Assembly (NCBI GenBank): GCA_041485125.1
Contig: JBGPIT010000053.1
Span: forward strand, 1-18,354
Source: JBGPIT01 sp041485125
Lineage (GTDB): Bacteria; Desulfobacterota; Binatia; UTPRO1
Direction: 5' to 3'
Length of the DNA: 18,354 nucleotides
Below the pieces are notes generated by a model. The model was not told the origin of the DNA. It was given only the letters and a program-made list of their open reading frames with translations, and searched no databases. How positions within the stretch are numbered: position 1 is the stretch's first letter; the number at the start of each line of letters is the position of its first letter. A program made the translations under genes and the position numbers. This document shows, piece by piece, positions 13,849 to 18,354 of the stretch.

Positions 13849-13898
13849 CGGAACTCTTGCCGCATAACGCCACACCACGCGGCCGCCCGGGAGCGCGC

Positions 13899-15194
13899 TC
13901 ACTCGCCCGCGCCGACCCACCCTTCGCGGGGCGCGTAGGCCGTCAGGTCCATGCCCTTGGGTATCGCGACCACACCGCCGTCACTCACGGTGAAACGCTC
14001 GCGGTCCTGGTCGAGGTCGTAGCCGATCACCATGCCGGGCGGGACGACCACTCCCTTGTCGATGATCGCGCGCTTCACCCGCGCATGCCGGCCGATCAAC
14101 ACGTCGTCGAAGAGAATCGACTCGCTCACCAGCGAGTAGCTGTTGACGCGCACGCGCGGGCTCAAGATCGAGCGATCGACGTGGCCGCCGCTGATGATGC
14201 AGCCCTCCGAGACCATCGAGTCGGTCGCGACCCCGATCCGATTGTGCTCGGGATCGGAGAAGACGAACTTCGCGGGCGGGTTCGGATAGTAGGACGACAG
14301 GATCGGCCATGCCGGATTGTAGAGGTTGAAGATCGGCGCCACGGAGATCAGATCGACCGACGCCTGCCAGTAGGCGTCGAGCGTTCCGACGTCGCGCCAG
14401 TAGCCGCGCTGCTCGTCGCCCATGTTGGGGACGGTGTTGTGCGAAAAGTCGTAGGCGTACATGCGATGGCGGTCGACGAGGCGCGGCAGGACGTCGCGTC
14501 CGAAGTCGTGCGTCGAGTCCGGCCGTCCCGCGTCCTCGCTGACGGCGCGGATCAGCGTATCACGATCGAAAACGTAGATGCCCATCGACGCCAGCAAGTT
14601 CCCCGCGGCGTCGGGCACGACCCGGGGCTTCTCGCGAAAGCCGACGATCCGGCCGTCGCTCTCGGTATCGACGATGCCGTAGCGGTCGGTCTCGTCGGCG
14701 CGCACCGGAATGACGGACACGGTGACGTCGGCGTTCCGCTCGTAGTGGAAGGCGAGCATCTGGCAGACGTCCATCTGGTAGATGTGGTCGGCACTGAAGA
14801 CGCAGACGGTCGACGGCCGCTCGTTGGCGAGGACGTCGAGGTTCTGGAACACGGCGTCGGCGCTGCCGCGGTACCACTCGGGTCCGACGTTCTGCGTCGC
14901 CGGCACCGGCGCCACGTAGTGGCCCATCTGCGGCGCGAGCTGCCAGCCGCGCGCGAGGTGCTGCATCAGCGAGCCCGATTTGTACTGGGTGAGGACGCTG
15001 ATCTTGAAGATCCCGGAATTGACGAAGTTGGAGAGGACGAAGTCGATGATGCGGTAGCGGCCGCCGAACGGCACCGCGGGCTTGGCGCGGTCGCGCGTCA
15101 GCGGATAGAGACGCTTTCCTTCGCCGCCCGCGAGAACGATGCCGAGGACATCGGTGCCGGTCGTCGTGGCGCGCCGCCGCGGCAGATCGTGCAT
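13899..15194 (-). CDS. glgC: Glucose-1-phosphate adenylyltransferase (431 aa)
   Basis: It makes ADP-glucose from glucose 1-phosphate and ATP, the first committed step of bacterial glycogen synthesis. Seen: the nucleotide-binding start LAGGEGKRLYPLT (21-33) with RAKPAVPFGG (36-45), WYRGSADAVFQN (107-118), the catalytic-Asp segment SADHIYQMD (134-142) and the sugar-phosphate motif FREKP (186-190). The C-terminal part is a left-handed beta-helix. The length matches the family (about 420-430). The ATG at 15194 has no strong Shine-Dalgarno. A TACATT at 15208-15203 lies 8 bases upstream of the ATG and might be a -10 box, giving a leaderless message. It is divergent from sucA with 38 bases between and is followed by a separately promoted pair. 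Confidence 0.97.
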   Translation of the reverse strand: MHDLPRRRATTTGTDVLGIVLAGGEGKRLYPLTRDRAKPAVPFGGRYRIIDFVLSNFVNSGIFKISVLTQYKSGSLMQHLARGWQLAPQMGHYVAPVPATQNVGPEWYRGSADAVFQNLDVLANERPSTVCVFSADHIYQMDVCQMLAFHYERNADVTVSVIPVRADETDRYGIVDTESDGRIVGFREKPRVVPDAAGNLLASMGIYVFDRDTLIRAVSEDAGRPDSTHDFGRDVLPRLVDRHRMYAYDFSHNTVPNMGDEQRGYWRDVGTLDAYWQASVDLISVAPIFNLYNPAWPILSSYYPNPPAKFVFSDPEHNRIGVATDSMVSEGCIISGGHVDRSILSPRVRVNSYSLVSESILFDDVLIGRHARVKRAIIDKGVVVPPGMVIGYDLDQDRERFTVSDGGVVAIPKGMDLTAYAPREGWVGAGE

Positions 15195-15232
15195 GCGGAT
15201 CGAATGTACCAGATGCGCCGCGGAGCGACGAT

Positions 15233-18103
15233 ATGTCGCGCGCGGGTAGCGACTTCGACGGCGAGACGGTAAAAGAGATGGGAATGAACACCCTCGAGCT
15301 CGTCAGCCTCGCGAACGCCGAGTACGTCGACGAGCAGTATCGCCGATATCTCGCTGATCCGTCGTCGGTCGACGAGCGTTGGGCGCTCTTTTTCGCCGGT
15401 TTCGACTTCGCGACCGACGGCAACGGCGCGCGGCCCACGGCCGCCGACGGTATCGACGCGCAGCACGCCGATGGCGCGGTGAGCGCACGCGAAGCCCGAG
15501 CCATGCCGCGCGCCGAAGCGGAGCCTGTCCTCGGCGTGTTCGATCTGGTGCACTCCTACCGCGAGCTCGGTCACCTGGTGGCGCACTTGAACCCGCTCGC
15601 GCCGCCGCCGGCGGGCCACCCGCTGCTCGAGCCCTCGGAGTTCGGTTTCACGCCGCCCGATCTCGACCGGGTCGTGGAGTGCAGCAGCTTCAAGGGATGC
15701 GCGAAGGCGACGCTGCACGAGCTCATCGCGCGCCTGCGCTCGACCTACTGCCGCACCATCGGCGTCGAATACATGCATTTGCAGGATCGCGCCCAGCGCG
15801 TCTGGCTGCAGGAGCGCATGGAGCCGACCTCGAACGATCCCAATCTGACCCCGGACGAGCGCTCGTGGGTCCTCGACAATCTCGTCGTCTCGGAGGGCTT
15901 CGAGCAGTTCCTGCACCTGCGCTACCCGACCGCCAAGCGCTTCTCGCTCGAAGGCGCCGACAGCCTGATCCCGATGCTGGAAACGATGGTCGAGGACGGC
16001 GGCAAGCTCGGCGTCGAGGAGATGGTCATCGGTATGCCGCATCGCGGCCGCCTGACGGTCCTCGCGAACGTGCTGCGCAAGCCCTACGAGATGATCCTCG
16101 CCGAGTTCGAGGGCAGCTTCCTCGGCAAGGAGGCGATGGGCGACGGCGACGTCAAGTACCACCTCGGCTACTCGCACGATCGCGTCACCCGCGCCGGCCG
16201 CAAGGTGCATCTCTCGCTCGCCGCCAACCCGAGCCACCTCGAGGCGATCGACCCGGTCATCGAGGGGGTCGTCCGCGCCAAGCAGAACCACCTCGGTGAC
16301 GACGAGCGTGGCCGTGTGGTGCCGATCCTGATGCACGGCGACGCCGCGTTCACGGGGCAGGGCGTGGTCTCGGAGACGCTCTGGCTCGCCGAGCTCGAGG
16401 GCTACCGCACCGGCGGCACGGTCCACATCATCATCAACAACCAGGTCGGCTTCACCACATCGCCGGAGGCGTATCGCTTCACGCCCTATCCCAGCGACGG
16501 CGCCAAGGTGGTGCAGGCGCCGGTCTTCCACGTGAACGGCGACGACCCCGAGGCGGCGGTGCAAGCGGCGCGGCTCGCGATCGCGTTTCGCCAGCAGTTC
16601 AAAAAGGACGTCATCATCGACCTGGTCTGCTACCGCCGCCACGGTCACAACGAGCTCGACGACCCGACCTTCACGCAGCCGGTGATGTACCGGAAGATCG
16701 CCAAGCATCCGACCCCGCTCGCGCTCTACCGCGATCGCTTGGTCGATCAAGGCGCGATCCCGACCGGGGACGTCGAGCGGCGGACGAAAGACTTCCGCGA
16801 GCTTCTCGACGCCGCCCGCAGCTACGCGCAGGACTTCATGCCGAAACAGGCGGTCTTCGCGTTCGGCGGGCTCTGGAAGGGCTTCACCCGCGCCGGCAAG
16901 GATTGGAGCGCCGACACCGCCGTCTCACAGCCGGCCCTCGACGAGATCGCCGCGGCCTTCACGCGGCTGCCGGAAGGGTTCACGCCTCATCCCAAAGCGA
17001 TGAAGTTGATGGAGGCGCGCGCCGCGATGGTGAAGCCGGGCGGCGCGATCGACTGGGGCTGCGGCGAGGCGCTCGCGATCGGCTCGCTCGTCCTGCAGGC
17101 GGTGCCGGTGCGGATGAGCGGTCAGGACAGCGGACGCGGCACGTTCAGCCATCGGCACGCGGTGCTGCACGACTTCGAGAACGACGCGCACTGGGTGCCG
17201 CTCGATCACATCCGCGACGGCCAGGCCCGTTTCACGATCCTCGACAGCATGCTGTCCGAGAACGCCGTCCTTGGCTTCGAGTTCGGGGTCAGCATGGCCG
17301 ACCCGCGCCAGCTGGTGATCTGGGAGGCGCAGTTCGGCGACTTCGGCAACGGCGCCCAGGTGGTGATCGATCAATTCATCTGCAGCTCGGAGACCAAGTG
17401 GCAGCGGCCGAGCGGTCTCGTGATGCTCTTGCCGCACGGCTACGAAGGGCAGGGGCCCGAGCATTCGAGCGCGCGCCTCGAACGCTACCTCCAGCTCTGC
17501 GCGGCCGACAACATGCAGGTCTGCAACTTCACCACCCCGGCGCAGTACTTCCACGCGCTCCGACGGCAGATGCTGCGGCAATTCCGGAAGCCGCTCGTGA
17601 TCATGAGCCCGAAGAGCCTGCTGCGGCACAAGCTCGCGGTCTCGAGCCCCGAAGAGCTCACCAAAGGACAGTTCCAGCCCGTCCTCGACGACGTCGCGCG
17701 CCGTGGCGCGCCCGCGGCCGGTGTCACCCTCGATCCCGCGCGCGTCACCCGCATCCTGCTCTGTAGCGGCAAGGTCTACTACGCGCTTCTCGCCGGCCGG
17801 CGCGACCGCGCGATCGATTCGGTCGCGATCGCGCGCGTCGAGCAGCTCTACCCGTTCCCGGTCCCAGAGCTCGACGCGATCTTCGCGAGCTATCCGAACG
17901 CGAAGCAGGTGTTCTGGGTCCAAGAAGAGCCGTGGAACATGGGCGCCTGGCACTTCGTCTACCATCCGCTCCGCCGCCTGCTGCCCGCCGATCGGTCGCT
18001 TGCGTACGTGGGACGTCCCGCCGCGGCGAGCCCGGCGTCGGGCTCGTACAAGATCCATCAGGCGGAGGAGGCGGACCTGGTGAACCGCGCCTTCGCGCGA
18101 TAG
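15233..18103 (+). CDS. sucA: 2-oxoglutarate dehydrogenase E1 component (956 aa)
   Basis: The thiamine-diphosphate decarboxylase of the TCA-cycle 2-oxoglutarate dehydrogenase complex. Seen: the N-terminal E2-binding segment (LVSLANAEYVDEQYRRYL, about 23-40), GVEYMHLQD (177-185), the active-site His269 in IGMPHRGRLT, the diphosphate/Mg segment HGDAAFTGQG (368-377) with INNQVGFTT (401-409), GDDPEAA (436-442), CYRRHGHNELDDP (466-478) and the C-terminal domain motif YEGQGPEHSSARLERYLQLC. Length is near the usual 930. ATG 15233 is chosen because GGAG lies seven bases upstream. An in-frame ATG at 15278 lacks clear spacing but would also start before the E2-binding segment. sucB follows 30 bases downstream on the same strand. 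Confidence 0.98.
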   Translation: MSRAGSDFDGETVKEMGMNTLELVSLANAEYVDEQYRRYLADPSSVDERWALFFAGFDFATDGNGARPTAADGIDAQHADGAVSAREARAMPRAEAEPVLGVFDLVHSYRELGHLVAHLNPLAPPPAGHPLLEPSEFGFTPPDLDRVVECSSFKGCAKATLHELIARLRSTYCRTIGVEYMHLQDRAQRVWLQERMEPTSNDPNLTPDERSWVLDNLVVSEGFEQFLHLRYPTAKRFSLEGADSLIPMLETMVEDGGKLGVEEMVIGMPHRGRLTVLANVLRKPYEMILAEFEGSFLGKEAMGDGDVKYHLGYSHDRVTRAGRKVHLSLAANPSHLEAIDPVIEGVVRAKQNHLGDDERGRVVPILMHGDAAFTGQGVVSETLWLAELEGYRTGGTVHIIINNQVGFTTSPEAYRFTPYPSDGAKVVQAPVFHVNGDDPEAAVQAARLAIAFRQQFKKDVIIDLVCYRRHGHNELDDPTFTQPVMYRKIAKHPTPLALYRDRLVDQGAIPTGDVERRTKDFRELLDAARSYAQDFMPKQAVFAFGGLWKGFTRAGKDWSADTAVSQPALDEIAAAFTRLPEGFTPHPKAMKLMEARAAMVKPGGAIDWGCGEALAIGSLVLQAVPVRMSGQDSGRGTFSHRHAVLHDFENDAHWVPLDHIRDGQARFTILDSMLSENAVLGFEFGVSMADPRQLVIWEAQFGDFGNGAQVVIDQFICSSETKWQRPSGLVMLLPHGYEGQGPEHSSARLERYLQLCAADNMQVCNFTTPAQYFHALRRQMLRQFRKPLVIMSPKSLLRHKLAVSSPEELTKGQFQPVLDDVARRGAPAAGVTLDPARVTRILLCSGKVYYALLAGRRDRAIDSVAIARVEQLYPFPVPELDAIFASYPNAKQVFWVQEEPWNMGAWHFVYHPLRRLLPADRSLAYVGRPAAASPASGSYKIHQAEEADLVNRAFAR

Positions 18104-18133
18104 TCGGCGCGCCTGAGAGACGAAGGGAGAGGC

Positions 18134-18354
18134 ATGGCGTTCGAGGTGCGCATTCCGCCGCTCGGCGAGTCGGTGACCGAAGGGACGATCGTGCGTTGGG
18201 CGAAGCGCGACGGCGAGACGGTCGATCCCGACGAGGTACTGCTCGAGCTCGAAACCGACAAGGCGAGCATGGAGCTTCCCGCCGAGCGCGGCGGCGTGCT
18301 GCGCATCGTGAAGCCGGAGGGCTCGACGGTGAGCGTCGGCGATGTGGTCGCGCG
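18134..18354 (+). CDS. sucB: Dihydrolipoyllysine succinyltransferase E2, N-terminal lipoyl domain, cut by window edge
   Basis: The first 73 residues of the 2-oxoglutarate dehydrogenase E2, all lipoyl domain. Lys43 in the ETDKAS motif is the lipoylation site, and IPPLGESVTEGT (7-18) is a typical start of this domain in SucB. GGGAGAG lies just upstream of the ATG at 18134, 30 bases after sucA, so the two are one operon. The subunit-binding and catalytic domains are outside the window; without them pyruvate or branched-chain E2 could not be fully excluded, but linkage to sucA makes sucB by far most likely. Confidence 0.93.
   Translation, partial: MAFEVRIPPLGESVTEGTIVRWAKRDGETVDPDEVLLELETDKASMELPAERGGVLRIVKPEGSTVSVGDVVA

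Noticed and set aside
13857..15272. 471-residue plus-strand open frame opposite glgC
   Set aside because: Antisense shadow of an unmistakable glgC; the translation is rich in Arg, Asp, His and Val with no recognisable fold.
15098..16750. 550-residue minus-strand open frame opposite sucA
   Set aside because: High-GC mirror frame of sucA; no ribosome binding site or family features.

Overview
This is an 18.4 kb stretch of chromosome from a high-GC bacterium. Coding is dense, starts are often GTG, and many neighbouring genes overlap by four bases (ATGA or GTGA). The mix of a complete 2-oxoglutarate dehydrogenase E1, a phosphofructokinase with pyrophosphate-type residues, a glucose-1-phosphate adenylyltransferase and large Cys-rich secreted proteins fits an uncultured Deltaproteobacteria-like lineage, possibly Binatota (Desulfobacterota_B). 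That placement is inferred from protein style only. There is no rRNA, tRNA, CRISPR array, transposase or phage structural gene.

Layout. (1) 1-1520, minus strand: an orphan NarL/FixJ response regulator, a small secreted protein and the N-terminal part of a short-chain dehydrogenase. (2) 1521-3433: a 517-base non-coding region with a spaced direct repeat, a plus-strand secreted Cys-rich beta-rich protein, a strong shared hairpin, and a convergent 67-residue protein whose Shine-Dalgarno lies in a hairpin. (3) 3605-5268, minus strand: a compact five-gene operon of small membrane proteins (holin-like, three short proteins sharing a membrane-tail pattern, YtxH-like) ending at a perfect 12-bp hairpin. 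It resembles the enterobacterial yqjDEK group. (4) 5692-7005, plus strand: phosphofructokinase. (5) 7114-10910, minus strand: a likely operon of metal-dependent amidohydrolase, amidase and a MetE-C-like enzyme, convergent with the phosphofructokinase. (6) 11021-13800, minus strand: a secreted protein of unknown family and, overlapping by 4 bases, a 719-residue multidomain metzincin-like protein. A good sigma-70-like promoter with a palindrome in its spacer precedes the pair. (7) 13899-15194 minus, glgC; 15233-18354 plus, sucA and the start of sucB, divergent from glgC across only 38 bases.

The parts most worth attention are the five-gene membrane operon, the secreted metzincin pair with its promoter, the MetE-like enzyme that appears to lack the expected zinc-ligand glutamate, and the 67-residue protein with a possible translational switch. 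Nothing in the window looks like a defence system or a mobile element. The central-carbon genes (phosphofructokinase, glgC, sucAB) look ordinary and intact.
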